Of a stretch of 6,901 nucleotides of DNA, positions 6,669 to 6,901 are shown one piece after another. Origin of the DNA: JAGPUQ01 sp049325095 (lineage in GTDB: Bacteria; Pseudomonadota; Gammaproteobacteria; Pseudomonadales; Porticoccaceae); the NCBI GenBank assembly GCA_049325095.1, contig JBMOPO010000030.1:1-6901 (forward strand), read 5' to 3'. The notes under the pieces are model-generated. The model saw nothing but the letters and a program-made list of their open reading frames with translations, had not been told where the DNA came from and searched no databases. The position numbers and the translations under genes are program-made. Position 1 is the first letter of the stretch, and each line of letters starts with the position of its first letter.

Positions 6669-6698
6669 TCGCGGAAATGCGTGGGTGCCGGCGGTTGC

Positions 6699-6760
6699 GT
6701 CGGATGCGCCGGCCTCACGGCCGTCTTATCCGACCTACGGGCTTATCCGACCTGCGAAAA
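6699..6760 (-). repeat. REP-containing repeat, copy 2
   Basis: This is identical to copy 1 over 62 bases except for one position (G6653 there, A6745 here), and is offset by 92 bp with a 30-base unrelated-looking spacer (6669-6698). The same orientation and the matching flank outside the palindrome point to a recent tandem duplication of palindrome plus tail and not two independent insertions. Confidence 0.8.
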
Positions 6761-6779
6761 CGCGCTGCCGCTGGCCTAG

Positions 6780-6901
6780 GGAAGGTCTGAACAATCCGCG
6801 CCGCGAACTGGTCGGGAGCTTGCGAACATGAACGACCTCCGGAATCCGTTCAGTGGTTGAGAAATCTTCTCATGGTGGGTCGCCGAGGCGCCCGGGAGCC
6901 C
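6780..6901. mobile_element. Probable end of an IS5-family insertion sequence (runs off right edge)
   Basis: GGAAGGTCTGAACAA (6780-6794) resembles the terminal inverted repeats of IS5-family elements (IS5 itself begins GGAAGGTGCGAA, from memory). It abuts CTAG (6776-6779), which fits the YTAR target duplicated by that group. Inside it no transposase can be recognised. On the minus strand one frame is open from the right edge to a TGA at 6850-6852, ending in a basic stretch (RRPTMRRFLNH), and could be a transposase C-terminus. On the plus strand an ATG at 6872 is open to the edge and could be an N-terminus. A small hairpin (TGAGAA 6858-6863 with TTCTCA 6867-6872) is also present. The other end and target copy lie outside, so the call rests on one end only. 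Confidence 0.5.

Noticed and set aside
6404..6790. Plus-strand frames crossing the nadE end and the REP pair
   Set aside because: They repeat the translated REP sequence (for example LIRPTGLSDL twice) and are by-products of the repeats, not proteins.

Overview
This is a GC-rich, gene-dense chromosomal window, most likely from a gammaproteobacterium. The type IV pilus regulators PilS/PilR, the gene next to nadC (DUF1631 family) and the E. coli-style REP palindromes all fit that group; I cannot name the genus. Strong codon bias creates many long antisense reading frames, which I treat as shadows.

Layout: (1) positions 1-666, minus strand, the N-terminal 222 codons of a DUF1631-family protein that runs off the left edge. 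(2) A 213-bp divergent intergenic region with an AT-rich block and a TATAAT box. (3) 880-1746, plus strand, nadC (quinolinate phosphoribosyltransferase). (4) A short convergent junction containing a REP-type palindrome whose GTAG head supplies the nadC stop codon. (5) 1818-3206 and 3252-4892, minus strand, the pilS-pilR two-component operon (pilS first), with a hairpin plus T-run at the gene junction. (6) A 79-bp divergent control region. (7) 4972-6600, plus strand, nadE (glutamine-dependent NAD+ synthetase). (8) Downstream of nadE, two nearly identical 62-bp repeats 92 bp apart, each with a REP palindrome of the same family as the one after nadC. (9) From 6780 to the right edge, what looks like one end of an IS5-family insertion sequence abutting a CTAG target.

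Functionally, nadC (quinolinate to nicotinate mononucleotide) and nadE (final amidation to NAD+) are two steps of de novo NAD synthesis. They flank, but are not co-transcribed with, the membrane histidine kinase PilS and the sigma-54 activator PilR, which control pilin transcription in relatives. All five protein-coding genes appear ordinary and intact, apart from the one cut by the window edge. I found no evidence of a new defence, metabolic or mobile system. The more unusual content is in the small intergenic elements: the REP family, the REP-derived stop codon, the antisense-oriented terminator and the IS end.
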